Shown: positions 18,708 to 27,314 of the stretch, piece after piece | Layout: the number at the start of each line of letters is the position of its first letter | Position numbering within the stretch: position 1 is the first letter of the stretch | NCBI GenBank assembly: GCA_016861165.1 | Contig: BOKV01000013.1 | Span: 42,497-106,496, forward strand | Source: Alphaproteobacteria bacterium | Lineage (GTDB): Bacteria; Pseudomonadota; Alphaproteobacteria; Rhizobiales; Rhizobiaceae | Length of the DNA: 64,000 nucleotides | Direction of reading: 5' to 3' | The notes under the pieces: generated by a model | The model's input: only the letters and a program-made list of their open reading frames with translations | Told to the model about the DNA's origin: nothing | The model's database searches: none | Position numbers and translations under genes: made by a program

Positions 18708-19466
18708 CTACCGCAGCACGGTGCGCAGGAAGGCGCGGGTGCGCTCCTGGCGCGGCGCGGTGAAGATCGCCGCCGGCGGCCCCTCCTCGGCGATCCGCCC
18801 GTCGTCGATGAAGCAGACGCGGTCGGCCGCCTCGCGCGCGAAGCTCATCTCGTGCGTGGCGATCACCATGGTCATGCCGTCGGCCCGCAACTGCCGCAGC
18901 ACGTCGAGCACCTCGCCGACGAGTTCCGGATCGAGTGCCGAGGTGATCTCGTCGAACAGCATCACCTCGGGCTGCATGGCGAGCGCGCGGATGATCGCCA
19001 CGCGCTGCTGCTGGCCGCCGGAGAGCTGGTCGGGATATTTGCGCATGTGCTGGGCGAGGTTGAAGCGGGCAAACAGCGCCTCGGCCGCCGGCTCCGCCTC
19101 GGCCGCGCTCAGGCCGAGCACGCGGCGCGGCGCCAGCGTCACATTGGCGAGCGCGCTCATGTGCGGGAACAGGTTGAACGACTGAAAGACGATGCCGATG
19201 CGCCGCCGGATCGGCCCGGGGTCGAGCCCCGGCTCGGAAATGTCGACCCCGTCGAGCCGCACGAAGCCCTCGTCGACCGGCTCCAGCAGGTTGATGCAGC
19301 GCAGCAGCGTCGACTTGCCGGAGCCGGACGGCCCGATCAGGCAGACCATCTCGCCGCGGGCGATGTCGAGGTCGACGCCGTCCAGCACCGTGTGCTGGCC
19401 GAAGCGCTTGACCACGCCGGAAAGCGCGAGCTTGGGCCCGCCGGCGCGCTCGTCAGCTGCGCGCAT
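18708..19466 (-). CDS. Polar amino-acid ABC transporter, ATP-binding protein
   Basis: A 252-residue ABC ATPase. Walker A is [13 protein letters not shown], the Q-loop [11 protein letters not shown], the signature [11 protein letters not shown] and Walker [15 protein letters not shown]; the switch His is in [11 protein letters not shown]. These match the GlnQ/HisP group. It energises uptake through the adjacent permease; its start overlaps the permease stop by 14 bases. Which amino acid is carried cannot be decided from sequence. Confidence 0.95.
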   Translation of the reverse strand: MRAADERAGGPKLALSGVVKRFGQHTVLDGVDLDIARGEMVCLIGPSGSGKSTLLRCINLLEPVDEGFVRLDGVDISEPGLDPGPIRRRIGIVFQSFNLFPHMSALANVTLAPRRVLGLSAAEAEPAAEALFARFNLAQHMRKYPDQLSGGQQQRVAIIRALAMQPEVMLFDEITSALDPELVGEVLDVLRQLRADGMTMVIATHEMSFAREAADRVCFIDDGRIAEEGPPAAIFTAPRQERTRAFLRTVLR

Positions 19467-20262
19467 CGCGTTCCCGGTTCAACAGGTAGTCGGCATAGCG
19501 CGTCGCCGGCACGGTGACGGCGAGGAAGATCACGGCGGCCACCACATAGGGAGTGAAATTGGCGAGCAGGCTCTTGAACACGCCGGCCTGGCGCAGGATT
19601 TCGACCGGTCCGATGAAGCTCAGCAGCGCCACGTCCTTCTGCAGCGCGATCAGCATGTTCATGTTGGCCGGCACCACGCGGCGCACCGCCTGCGGCAGCA
19701 CGACGAAGCGCATCACGTCGCCTTCGCTCAAGCCGAGCGAGATGCCGGCGGCGCGCTGGCTCGGATGGACGCTCTCGATGCCGGAGCGCAGGATTTCGGC
19801 GACATAGGCGCTGTAGGTCAGGACCAGCGCCACCGTTCCCCAGATATAGGGGCTGTTCCACGGCCGCGGCAGGCCGAGGCCGGGAATGCCGAAACCGATC
19901 AGATAGATGACCAGCACCACCGGCACGCCGCGGAAGATGTCGACATAGAGCATGGCGAACAGGCGCAGCGGGAACAGGCCCGGCGCCCGCGTCGAGCGGC
20001 ACAGCGCCACGATCAGGCCAACCAGCGCGATCATCGGCGCCGACCAGGCGAAGATGGCGACATCGACGAGGAAGGCTTCCAGGAGCCGCGGGAAGGTGCG
20101 CACGAAGATGTCGGCACTGAAGAAGCTCTGCTGCACCCGCGGCCAGCCAGGCGCGAGCGGCACGAGCAGGATCAGCGCCGCCAGCGTGCAGGCCGTGCTG
20201 ACCGAGGCGATCAGCACGGCGCGGCGCCGCTGGCGGGCCTCGTATGTTTGGCGCCGGTTCAA
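19453..20262 (-). CDS. Polar amino-acid ABC transporter, permease
   Basis: A 269-residue inner-membrane permease of the HisMQ type with about five or six hydrophobic segments. The coupling EAA-like loop is visible as [22 protein letters not shown], and ...[21 protein letters not shown] is the classic HAAT/PAAT signature. The start is TTG 20262 ([14 protein letters not shown], giving a basic cytoplasmic end); no ATG or GTG is available upstream in frame. Only one permease gene is present, so it probably forms a homodimer. Confidence 0.93.
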   Translation of the reverse strand: MNRRQTYEARQRRRAVLIASVSTACTLAALILLVPLAPGWPRVQQSFFSADIFVRTFPRLLEAFLVDVAIFAWSAPMIALVGLIVALCRSTRAPGLFPLRLFAMLYVDIFRGVPVVLVIYLIGFGIPGLGLPRPWNSPYIWGTVALVLTYSAYVAEILRSGIESVHPSQRAAGISLGLSEGDVMRFVVLPQAVRRVVPANMNMLIALQKDVALLSFIGPVEILRQAGVFKSLLANFTPYVVAAVIFLAVTVPATRYADYLLNRERDARS

Positions 20263-20293
20263 CGGGTGTCTGGCGATCGTCGGCGCGCGCCCC

Positions 20294-21133
20294 TCACTCG
20301 ATCACCGGCACGCCGGTCGCCTCCTGCAGCCATTCGGCCTCGATCGCCGCCAGCGTGCCGTCGGCCTTCAGCGCCTCGAGCGCCTCGTCGACGCAGGTTC
20401 TCAGCGCGCTCCCCTCCGGCATCAGCAGGCCGAACTGGTCGGGATTGTCGGCCCGGTCGGCCGGGAACTGGCCGAGCACGACGCCATCGTCGAGCACGAC
20501 GGCGGCAAGATAGAGCGCCGTCGGCAGGTCGAAGATCGCCGCGTCGATCTGGCCCGCCTTCATCGCCTCGGTGACGTTGGTGTTGTCGTCATAGAGCAGG
20601 GGATCGCTCTGCGGAGCGATGATCTCGGTCACGACCGGCTGCGCCGTGGTGCCGGCCATGACCCCCCATTTCAGCGCCTTCAGCGAGGCGAGCTCCGGCC
20701 TGGCGCCGGCCTCGACGCTCGGCTTGCGCACCAGCACCGCCATCGCCGCCGAATAATATGGCACCGAGAAGTCGACCACCTGCTCGCGCTCCGGCGTGAT
20801 CGAATATTGCTGCAGGTTGAAGTCGAAATTCTTGGCACCGGGCTGGATTGCCTCGTCGAAGGTCGAGCGCGTCCACACGACGTCCTCGCGGGCAAAGCCC
20901 ATCCTGTCGGCGACGGCATAGGCGACCGCCGCCTCGAAGCCCTTGCCGTCCTCCGGCTTGTCGTCGACCACCCACGGATAGTAGGCCGGATTGCCGGTGG
21001 CGATCGTCAGCTTGCCCTCCACCAACGTCTTGCCCTGCGCGCATTCGCCGGCCGCCTGCGCGCCGCCGGCGGCGACCGCCAGCCCCAGCGCGAAGACGCC
21101 GAAAAACAGCCCCATGGTCTGCGATTTGGTCAT
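20294..21133 (-). CDS. Polar amino-acid ABC transporter, substrate-binding protein
   Basis: A 279-residue periplasmic binding protein (SBP_bac_3). A signal peptide ends near GGAQAAGE. The mature part has the family pattern LTIATGNPAYYPWVVDD...GKGFEAAVAYAVADRMGF, then FDFNLQQYSITPEREQVVDFSVPYYSAAMAV and DAAIFDLPTALYL. It captures the substrate and delivers it to the downstream permease/ATPase pair. It is first in the three-gene operon; an extra pair of Cys (near residues 31 and 257 of the precursor) could form a disulfide. Confidence 0.94.
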   Translation of the reverse strand: MTKSQTMGLFFGVFALGLAVAAGGAQAAGECAQGKTLVEGKLTIATGNPAYYPWVVDDKPEDGKGFEAAVAYAVADRMGFAREDVVWTRSTFDEAIQPGAKNFDFNLQQYSITPEREQVVDFSVPYYSAAMAVLVRKPSVEAGARPELASLKALKWGVMAGTTAQPVVTEIIAPQSDPLLYDDNTNVTEAMKAGQIDAAIFDLPTALYLAAVVLDDGVVLGQFPADRADNPDQFGLLMPEGSALRTCVDEALEALKADGTLAAIEAEWLQEATGVPVIE

Positions 21134-21256
21134 GTTGCAACGCTCCCTGATCCCAACCTGGCGGGAACAGAGTTGGACATTTCCCGGCCGTTGTCCAGTG
21201 TCGCGCAGGCGCTTGCAGGAGCGCTCGCCGGGGCGCTCGCCGGGCGGTCACACGGC

Positions 21257-21559
21257 CTATTCGCACACCAGCGTGCGGCCGCGGTGGCGGCCATGCATGA
21301 AGACGTAGTTGCAGCTATAGATCTCGCCCCAGCGCCAGCGCCGGTCGATGACCGCGATGTTGGGGTCGCCGGTCGCGGCACGGATGTCGTCGGTCACCCG
21401 GTCGCCGAAATAGGCATGCGGGCGCAGCAGCCGTTGCAGCTTCTGCTGCGGCGTGCCGGTCACCAGCTGGGCCAGTTCGAGTGGCCCGCTCTCACTTTCG
21501 GTGGCTGCCACCGGGCCAGCGCCGGCGATCAGGGCAAGGCATAGGGCGGCAAGGCGCAT
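21257..21559 (-). CDS. Small exported protein, unknown function
   Basis: A 100-residue protein with a clear signal peptide ([19 protein letters not shown], cleavage near ATES). The mature 80 residues are rich in Arg and His and end with a conserved-looking NYVFMHGRHRGRTLVCE; two Cys (in YSCNY and LVCE) could form a disulfide. I do not recognise a family. It lies between the amino-acid transporter and the NO island and faces away from the latter. Confidence 0.7.
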   Translation of the reverse strand: MRLAALCLALIAGAGPVAATESESGPLELAQLVTGTPQQKLQRLLRPHAYFGDRVTDDIRAATGDPNIAVIDRRWRWGEIYSCNYVFMHGRHRGRTLVCE

Positions 21560-21638
21560 GTCGGGTCTCCATGGCGGGTGTCAGGCACCTTTATAGCCCA
21601 GCCGCGCGCCGCGTGGAAACGCCGGCGCGGCCTGGTGT

Positions 21639-21652
21639 TTGCGCCGGCGCAA
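21639..21652. promoter_or_regulatory. Crp/Fnr-type box upstream of the DUF1858 gene
   Basis: TTGCGCCGGCGCAA, a perfect 14-base palindrome of the TTG-N8-CAA type bound by NnrR/Dnr-class regulators. A -10-like CATACT at 21675-21680 puts the box centre at about -41.5 from the inferred transcript start, the ideal activator position. Confidence 0.6.
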
Positions 21653-21718
21653 CGAGGCGGCGGCGCGCCGCCACCATACTGGCATCCAGACATGCATGAT
21701 CCATTGGGCAGGACAAAC

Positions 21719-21934
21719 ATGACCGACAGTCCGCGGGCAGGCATAGATGCGGCAATGCCGCTCGACGAGGTCATGCGGCGCTGGCCGGCGACCATCGCCG
21801 TCGTCATGCGCCACCGCATGCTCTGCGTCGGCTGTCCGATCGGCGCGTTCCACACCCTCGCCGACGCGTGCCGCGAGCATGGCGTCGGCGAGGCAGCGTT
21901 GCTGCGCGAGATCGAGGCGGCGATCGCCGGCTGA
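21719..21934 (+). CDS. DUF1858 domain protein
   Basis: A 71-residue protein consisting almost entirely of a DUF1858 domain: MPLDEVMRRWPATIAVVMRH, RMLCVGCPIGAFHTLADACR. The CVGCP pair is characteristic and related to the N-terminal domain of ScdA/RIC iron-sulfur repair proteins; family members accompany nitrogen-oxide and denitrification genes. ATG 21719 gives a leader of about 32 bases from the inferred start; ATG 21692 in the same frame is possible but would leave only about five. It ends five bases before the convergent regulator stop. Confidence 0.87.
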   Translation: MTDSPRAGIDAAMPLDEVMRRWPATIAVVMRHRMLCVGCPIGAFHTLADACREHGVGEAALLREIEAAIAG

Positions 21935-21939
21935 AGCGT

Positions 21940-22641
21940 TCAGCCGTCGCGGCGGCCCTCGGCCACCAGCACCAGGCCGTGCGGATCGGTGACGGTCACC
22001 TTGCGCCTCCCGCCCACCACCAGGCCGTTCGCCTGCCAGCGGCTGAGCAGCCGGCTCACCGTGTGCAGCGTCGTCCCCGTCATCTCGGCGAGGTCCTGGC
22101 GGCTCAGCGGCACGCCGATCTCGATGCCGTCCGGGGTCTTGCGGCCGGACTGCTGGACGAGGCGCAGCACCGCGCGCGCCACACGCTGCTCGACCTGTTC
22201 GCTGGCCATCTCCATCACGGTCGCCTGCGTCTCCTGAAGGCGGGTGCCGATCGTGCGGTAGGTGGCGGCCGAAAAGCCCGGCACGCGCTGCTGCAGGTCG
22301 CTCCAGGCGGCGTTTGGCCAGGAGAGCACCACGGAGTCGACGGCGGCGATCGCGCTTGCCGGATAGCTCGACAACCCCATCGCCACGGCGATACCAAACA
22401 GTTCGCCGGCGTTGATGAAGCGGGCGACGACCTGGGTGCCCTCGGGCGAGGTGCGCACGACGCGGATGTGGCCCGACAGCAGCAGATGGAAATGGCGCGC
22501 CTCCTCGCCCTGGGCGAACACCGACCGGTCCCGGGCGAAGCGGGCGGAGCGGGCAGTGGCGAGGATAGCGTCGAGTTCCTCGTCGGACAGCCCGGCGAAG
22601 GCCGGCAGGCCGGCGATCAGCGACTTGTCGAGCGGCGCCAT
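21940..22641 (-). CDS. Crp/Fnr family regulator, NnrR/Dnr-like
   Basis: A 233-residue protein with an N-terminal cyclic-nucleotide-binding-type beta barrel (about 20-135), a dimer helix and a C-terminal winged HTH (about 150-225). It contains no cysteine at all, so it cannot hold the Fe-S cluster of FNR; this fits the NnrR/Dnr branch that answers to nitric oxide. The recognition helix reads GTTLHTVSRLLSRWQ, with His where FNR has the Glu that reads TTGAT, matching the looser TTG-N8-CAA boxes nearby. ATG 22641 follows GCGAGG. It is divergent from pseudoazurin and convergent with the DUF1858 gene, and probably controls both and nnrS. Confidence 0.9.
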   Translation of the reverse strand: MAPLDKSLIAGLPAFAGLSDEELDAILATARSARFARDRSVFAQGEEARHFHLLLSGHIRVVRTSPEGTQVVARFINAGELFGIAVAMGLSSYPASAIAAVDSVVLSWPNAAWSDLQQRVPGFSAATYRTIGTRLQETQATVMEMASEQVEQRVARAVLRLVQQSGRKTPDGIEIGVPLSRQDLAEMTGTTLHTVSRLLSRWQANGLVVGGRRKVTVTDPHGLVLVAEGRRDG

Positions 22642-22689
22642 CGCCTCGCTTCCTTGTTCCCGCGCACTGCCCGTCTTTCTAGCGCCACT

Positions 22690-22703
22690 TTGAGCCAGAG
22701 CAA
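22690..22703. promoter_or_regulatory. Crp/Fnr-type box upstream of pseudoazurin
   Basis: TTGAGCCAGAGCAA, an imperfect 14-base TTG-N8-CAA palindrome. A -10-like TTATCA (22724-22729) places the site centre close to -40. It lies in the 135-base intergenic region shared with the divergent regulator gene. Confidence 0.55.
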
Positions 22704-22776
22704 ACAGCCTCGCCAGCGACCGTTTATCAGCGGGTCGATGGCTGCGCGCAGCCGACGTGAAGGAAAGGAAGAACTC

Positions 22777-23220
22777 ATGAACAGAACGATTGCGATCACC
22801 ACGCTCGGCGCGGCGCTGGCCTTTTCCGGCGCCGCCGGCGCCGAGGAATTCGAGATCAGGATGCTCAACCGGGGCGACGCCGGCGCCATGGTGTTCGAGC
22901 CCGACTATGTCAAGGCACAGCCCGGCGACACCATCCGCTTCGTCGCCGCTGACAAGGGCCACAACGCCGAGACGATCAAGGGCATGATCCCGGACGGGGT
23001 CGAGCCGTTCAAGGGCGACCTGAACCATGACATCACCGTCACGCTGACCAGCGAAGGCGTCTACGGCATCAAGTGCGCGCCGCATTATGCGATGGGCATG
23101 GTGGCGCTGATCGAGGTCGGCGCGCCAGTCAATCTCGACGAGGCCAGGGCGGTCAAGCAGCCGGGCAAGGCGAAGTCGGTCTTTGCCGAACTGTTCGGCC
23201 AGGTCGTCGCCGCCAGATAG
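22777..23220 (+). CDS. Pseudoazurin, periplasmic blue copper electron carrier
   Basis: A 147-residue cupredoxin. The signal peptide runs to about AAGAEE. Copper ligands are visible: His in DKGHNAETIKGM, then Cys, His and Met in KCAPHYAMGM, with the spacing of pseudoazurins. The opening EEFEIRMLNRGDAGAMVFEPDYV is typical. It carries electrons to copper nitrite reductase or nitrous-oxide reductase in denitrifiers; neither reductase is in the window. ATG 22777 has AGGAAAGGAAG upstream. Confidence 0.95.
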   Translation: MNRTIAITTLGAALAFSGAAGAEEFEIRMLNRGDAGAMVFEPDYVKAQPGDTIRFVAADKGHNAETIKGMIPDGVEPFKGDLNHDITVTLTSEGVYGIKCAPHYAMGMVALIEVGAPVNLDEARAVKQPGKAKSVFAELFGQVVAAR

Positions 23221-23275
23221 CGGCTCCGGGGCGAGAAAGGGGCACTCCCGGCCGCGCGAGGCGGCCGGGGGCGGC

Positions 23276-23315
23276 AGGCCGGAAGGGCGCGCGGCGGCGT
23301 CCTTCCGGCCTTTCT
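23276..23315. terminator. Bidirectional terminator between pseudoazurin and nnrS
   Basis: Perfect 11-base arms AGGCCGGAAGG (23276-23286) and CCTTCCGGCCT (23301-23311) with a 14-base loop, followed by TTCTC. It lies between two convergent genes. The T-run is short, so efficiency is uncertain. Confidence 0.6.
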
Positions 23316-24553
23316 CATGCCGTCCGGCGCGGCCCGAACAGCACCGGCGCGCAGCGGATGGCGAACAGCAGGAAGGCACCGCTCCACAGCGCGCCGCCGG
23401 TCACCAGCACCGGCAGGTACCAGCCGCCGGCCAGCGGTGCCGCGACCCGCGCCGCCGCGCCCGCCGTAACCAGCCAGAAGATGGCGACGATCGCCCGGTC
23501 CGCCACGATCGCCCGCCCGGTGTGGCCGAGGCTCGCCCGCGTCATCACCGCGAGCGTCATGGTGCCGACCGCTCCGGCCGTCAGCGCGTGGATGGCCGCG
23601 CTCTGCGCGACCGCGTCGGTGAGGTTTGCCGCGCCGAGCAGCAGCAGCGACAATGCCAGCCAGCCATAGCCGGCATGCAGCACGAGCAGCATCGGCTCGT
23701 TGAATACCGCAAGGCCGCGCCAGCGCGCCAGCCTTGCCGCCAGCGCCGCGCCGGCGGCGATGAGCAGCACGCCGGAGGCCGCCGCCTCGGGCGCGACCAG
23801 CCACGCCAGCACGGCAAGCGCCGTCGCTGCCAGCGCTGCGGCGTCGAGCCTGCCGGCGGGCGCCGGCAGGCGGCCATCGCCCGTCTTGACCAGCCAGTTG
23901 CGGGTGAAGCTCGGCACGATGCGGCCGCCGATCAGCGCCATCAGCAGCGCGGCCGCGCCGAGCGCCAAACGCGGGCCGGTCGCCGCGTCGACAAGATCGA
24001 GATTGGCGCCATGATGCAGCGCGTTGGCTATCCCGAACAGGGTGATCAGCCCCGCCACCGGCGCGTTGCGCCAGTTGCGGCCGGCCACCACCTCGCGCCA
24101 GACGGCAAAGGCCAGCGCCGCCGGAAAGGCGAGGTCGACCGCCATGGCGAGGACCGGCTCGCTGATGAGCCCGGCCGCCGCCCGCCCGGCGAGCCACAGC
24201 GCCACCAGCACTGCCAGCGGCCGGCCGGAAAGCGGCAGGCGGCCGGTCCAGTTCGGCACCGCGGTCAGGATGAATCCGGCGATGACGGCGGCCAGATAGC
24301 CAAACAGCATCTCATGGACATGCCATTGCAGGCCGGCGAACGGCCCGACCGTCGGCGGACCGGCCAGGAAGAGCCAGAGCCATGCCGGTACCGCCAGTCC
24401 GGCATGGAGCGAGGCAAGGAAGAAGAATGGCCTGAAGCCGTAATGCAGGATCGGCAACGCGGCACCGACGCGGCCGCGCCGGTCCCGGTCCGCCCGTTCG
24501 CGGGGTGGCGCGGGCGCTGCGGTCGCGCCCCGCATGGTCGTCGTCTTCGACAT
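23315..24553 (-). CDS. nnrS: NnrS family haem-copper membrane protein
   Basis: A 412-residue protein with about 12 hydrophobic segments. Family hallmarks are ILHYGFRPFFFLASLHAGLA, GLQWHVHEMLFGYLAAVIAGF, LTAVPNWTGR, and NALHHGANLD and VIGMTLAVMTRASLGHTGR-like segments (TMTLAVMTRASLGHTGR here). NnrS is linked to tolerance of nitric oxide and to denitrification; its biochemical action is not settled. The first 30 residues are a basic, Pro/Ala-rich cytoplasmic leader. The promoter carries a perfect TTG-N8-CAA palindrome. Confidence 0.95.
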   Translation of the reverse strand: MSKTTTMRGATAAPAPPRERADRDRRGRVGAALPILHYGFRPFFFLASLHAGLAVPAWLWLFLAGPPTVGPFAGLQWHVHEMLFGYLAAVIAGFILTAVPNWTGRLPLSGRPLAVLVALWLAGRAAAGLISEPVLAMAVDLAFPAALAFAVWREVVAGRNWRNAPVAGLITLFGIANALHHGANLDLVDAATGPRLALGAAALLMALIGGRIVPSFTRNWLVKTGDGRLPAPAGRLDAAALAATALAVLAWLVAPEAAASGVLLIAAGAALAARLARWRGLAVFNEPMLLVLHAGYGWLALSLLLLGAANLTDAVAQSAAIHALTAGAVGTMTLAVMTRASLGHTGRAIVADRAIVAIFWLVTAGAAARVAAPLAGGWYLPVLVTGGALWSGAFLLFAIRCAPVLFGPRRTA

Positions 24554-24609
24554 GGTGATGCTCCGGCAGTGGTTTGCCGCGACCTTTGGCCGAAAGGCGG
24601 TTCATCACA

Positions 24610-24623
24610 TTGCGCTGGCGCAA
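24610..24623. promoter_or_regulatory. Crp/Fnr-type box upstream of nnrS
   Basis: TTGCGCTGGCGCAA: arms TTGCG and CGCAA are perfect, making it nearly identical to the box before the DUF1858 gene. It ends 57 bases before the nnrS ATG. No strong -10 is seen at the expected distance. Confidence 0.6.
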
Positions 24624-24674
24624 ACAGGCGTTCCCTTCTTCGCCCGTTCGGCAGCGAAAGTCATAAGACAAGCT

Positions 24675-24756
24675 TCATCCCGCCGAGCGCGGACAAGATG
24701 ACGCGACAAAACAAATGGATAGAGCAAAACCCCGATTCATCTGGATCGGGTATTGC
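24675..24756. repeat. Dispersed intergenic repeat, copy 1
   Basis: The copy contains TCATCCCGCCGAGCG, GGACAAGATG, CGCGACAAAACA, ATAGAGCAAAA and the hairpin CCCGAT-TCATCTGG-ATCGGG. A closely matching copy is at 40977-41069. Here it fills the gap between nnrS and the MFS gene and has only a short open frame of 32 codons, which I do not regard as a gene. Confidence 0.75.
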
Positions 24757-24789
24757 TGTAGATAGACCGCAGTCAGGGATCAGCCGACG

Positions 24790-26109
24790 ATGTTGACGAT
24801 CCTCGCCAACCGCGCCTACCGCCATCTGTTCGCCGCCCAGATCGTGGCGCTGCTCGGCACCGGCCTTGCCACGGTGGCGCTGGCGCTGCTGGCGTTCGAG
24901 CTTGCCGGCGACGAGGCCGGGGCAGTGCTCGGCACCGCGCTGGCGATCAAGATGATCGCCTATGTCGCCATCGCGCCGGTCGCCTCCGCCTTCGCGTCTC
25001 GATTGCCGAGGCGCGCGGTCCTCGTCGGCCTTGACCTGTTCAGGGCCGGGGTCGCGCTCGCGCTGCCCTTCGTCAACGAGGTCTGGCAGGTCTACGTCCT
25101 CATCTTCGCGCTGCAATCGGCCTCGGCCGCTTTCACGCCCACCTTCCAGGCGACCATCCCCGACATCCTGCCGGACGAGGACGACTACACGAGGGCGCTG
25201 TCGCTGTCCCGTCTCGCCTACGATCTTGAGAACCTGATCTCGCCGATGCTGGCGGCCGCCTTGCTGACAGTGGTCGGCTTTCACTATCTGTTCGCCGGCA
25301 CGAGCGTCGGCTTCCTGGTTTCGGCGGCGCTCGTCGTCTCGGTGGCGCTGCCGGCCGCCATCGCCCGGCGGGCCGGCGGCATCTACGAGCGGACGACGCG
25401 TGGAATCCGCATCTATCTGGCGACCCCGCGCCTGCGCGGGCTGCTGGCGGTCAATCTGGCGGTGGCGGCAGCCGGGGCGATGGTCATCGTCAACACGGTC
25501 GTCTACGTGCAGTCCGCCTTCGGCCTGGGCGAGCGCCAGACGGCACTGGCGATGGCCGCCTTCGGCGGCGGATCGATGCTGGCAGCACTTGTCCTGCCGC
25601 GCCTGCTGCATGTGGTCGGAGACCGAACCGCCATGCTCGCCGGCGCGGCACTGCTGGCGCTGGGTGCGCTGCTGGCGGCCCTCCTGTCGGCCTATCCGCC
25701 ACTGCTTGGCCTGTGGTTCCTGATCGGCATCGGCTATTCACTGGCGCAGGTTCCCTCCGGACGCCTGCTGCGACGGTCGGCCCGTCCGGAAGACCGGCCG
25801 GCGATCTTTGCGGCGCAGTTTGCCCTCTCCCACGCCTGCTGGCTGGTCACCTATCCCGTCGCCGGCTTGCTGGGCGCCGCCGCCGGACTGCCGGCGGCGG
25901 CGCTGGCACTGGCCGCGCTGGCCGTGACGGCGGCCTCGATCGCGTTGTCAATCTGGCCCGCCGACGATCAGGAGGTCATCGAGCACGAGCACGCCGACCT
26001 GCCGGCCGATCATCCGCACCTGAAGGCGGGCGATGGGTCGCACCGCGGGCGGCATCGCCATTCCTTCGTCATCGACGACCTGCACCACGCCTGGCCCCCG
26101 GTGCGCTGA
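24790..26109 (+). CDS. MFS transporter with histidine-rich C-terminal tail
   Basis: A 439-residue 12-helix major-facilitator protein of the MFS_3/NreB-like group (short MLTILANRAYRHLFAAQIVALLGTGL start). After the last membrane helix, at about residue 392, there is a cytoplasmic tail with roughly ten His, including HEHADLPADHPHL, HRGRHRHSF and DDLHHAWP. Such tails bind divalent metals in NreB-like exporters, so metal efflux is a reasonable guess, though similar tails occur in unassigned MFS proteins. No metal regulator is adjacent. ATG 24790 has no strong ribosome-binding site. Confidence 0.88.
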   Translation: MLTILANRAYRHLFAAQIVALLGTGLATVALALLAFELAGDEAGAVLGTALAIKMIAYVAIAPVASAFASRLPRRAVLVGLDLFRAGVALALPFVNEVWQVYVLIFALQSASAAFTPTFQATIPDILPDEDDYTRALSLSRLAYDLENLISPMLAAALLTVVGFHYLFAGTSVGFLVSAALVVSVALPAAIARRAGGIYERTTRGIRIYLATPRLRGLLAVNLAVAAAGAMVIVNTVVYVQSAFGLGERQTALAMAAFGGGSMLAALVLPRLLHVVGDRTAMLAGAALLALGALLAALLSAYPPLLGLWFLIGIGYSLAQVPSGRLLRRSARPEDRPAIFAAQFALSHACWLVTYPVAGLLGAAAGLPAAALALAALAVTAASIALSIWPADDQEVIEHEHADLPADHPHLKAGDGSHRGRHRHSFVIDDLHHAWPPVR

Positions 26110-26154
26110 CGGCGAGGTGTACCCCGGCCTCGCCCGAAGCGCGGTTGCCGGCCG

Positions 26155-26618
26155 CTACACGCCGAGCGCGGCGAGCAGCGCCCGCGCCGTCATGAAGATC
26201 AGGATCAGCGACCCGATCGACCACAGCGTGGCGCGCATGTCGTGGGTCTGGGCGGTGAAATAGGCGGCGAAGTGGGCGAGCCGTGACAGCGCGTAGCCGT
26301 AAAGCAGCACCTGCGCCAGCCACAGCGGCGGCGCGGTGAGCGCGTAGAGGAAGCCGGCGACCAGGAATAAGGCAGGTTCTCCAGGTCGTTGAGCTGGATG
26401 CGGCGGATGCGCTCGACCCGCTCGTTGGGAGCGAGCTGACTGGGGTCGGGGTCCGGATTGAGTGGCGTCCTGCGGATGTCCTCCGGCGACCGGTAGCCTC
26501 CCTTCTCCTGCATCATCCGCGCCACGGTCAGCCCTGACATCGCCACCCCCTTAAGGATCATGATGGTCGCGGCGATGACATAGGTGGCGAAGACCGGGTC
26601 GTGCAGGCTGATCGTCAT
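26155..26618 (-). pseudogene. MAPEG family membrane protein, frameshifted
   Basis: From ATG 26618 the frame encodes a MAPEG N-terminus (ATIMILKGVAMSGLTVARMM, then ERVERIRRIQLNDLENLP). Near 26365-26370 the reading frame breaks; the next frame continues with FLVAGFLYALTAPPLWLAQV, LLYGYALSRLAHFAAYFTA, THDMRATLWSIGSL and ends at a TAG at 26155-26157. Restoring one base (a T lost from the codon pair reading TAT TTC) rejoins an ordinary protein of about 154 residues. MAPEG proteins are small four-helix membrane glutathione-linked enzymes. It is either a recent pseudogene or a sequencing error. Confidence 0.85.
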
Positions 26619-26838
26619 AACTGTTCCTCCGCGCGAGTCGTCGGGCAGAGGCTAGCCGATCGGGCCGCGCACCGGGAAGCCGTATTGATGGCACCGCAAT
26701 GATGGCCCGCGGCCCCTGTCCGTGCGTCGGTCGGGTTTGCCGGCCGGCTCCGGCCACGGTATTTTTCCCGGGCTGGCCGCCGGCGATTGCCGCCGCGCGT
26801 TGCCGGCGGGGCGACCCTTGGCAAAGGGGCACGGATTC

Positions 26839-27303
26839 ATGCCCTTCGATCGCCGACGACCACCAATCGCGGCCGTGCTGTTGGCAGCGGCGCTGGCGCT
26901 TGCCGCCAGCATGGCCACGCCCCGTGGCATCGCCGCGGCCGAATCGGTCGATGCGGCCGTGGTCGGGGTCTGGCGCATGGCGGTGCCGGTGGGACAGGGC
27001 GGCGTCGCCCGCTGGACCTGGCTGATCCGCCCCGACGGCAGCTACAGCTTCCGCAGCGAGGGTCCCGGCGATTTCAAGCCGCATGACGGCGCGGTTTCCT
27101 TCCGCGAGGGCCGCTGGAGCCTCAACTCCACGCACGGCCTGCCTTGGACCGATGGCGGCACCTATGAGCTCGACGGCGACATATTGGTGGCGACCGGGCG
27201 GCTCGGCGCGGGCCTGTGGCGGCGGGCCGACCCTGTCGAGGCCGGCGCGCTGCCGGCGGGCGGCGGCAGCGACGAGGCCGACCAGGCGCCTGCGCTCGAA
27301 TGA
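26839..27303 (+). CDS. Exported protein, unknown function
   Basis: A 154-residue protein with a signal peptide (basic start MPFDRRRPPIAAVLLAAALA, cleavage around GIAAAES). The mature part starts AAVVGVWRMAVPVGQGGVAR and has WLIRPDGSYSFRSEGPGDF, a lipocalin-like or DUF-type 'GxWxM...DGxYxF' pattern often seen in secreted proteins that resemble DUF2147/lipocalin folds. No catalytic residues are apparent. The end of the protein is Gly/Ala/Glu-rich. Confidence 0.72.
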   Translation: MPFDRRRPPIAAVLLAAALALAASMATPRGIAAAESVDAAVVGVWRMAVPVGQGGVARWTWLIRPDGSYSFRSEGPGDFKPHDGAVSFREGRWSLNSTHGLPWTDGGTYELDGDILVATGRLGAGLWRRADPVEAGALPAGGGSDEADQAPALE

Positions 27304-27314
27304 AGTGCCCGCCG

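Noticed and set aside
24699..24791. 32-codon plus-strand frame in repeat copy 1 (MTRQNKWIEQ start)
   Set aside because: It matches the repeat-derived start of dut but leads to no domain.
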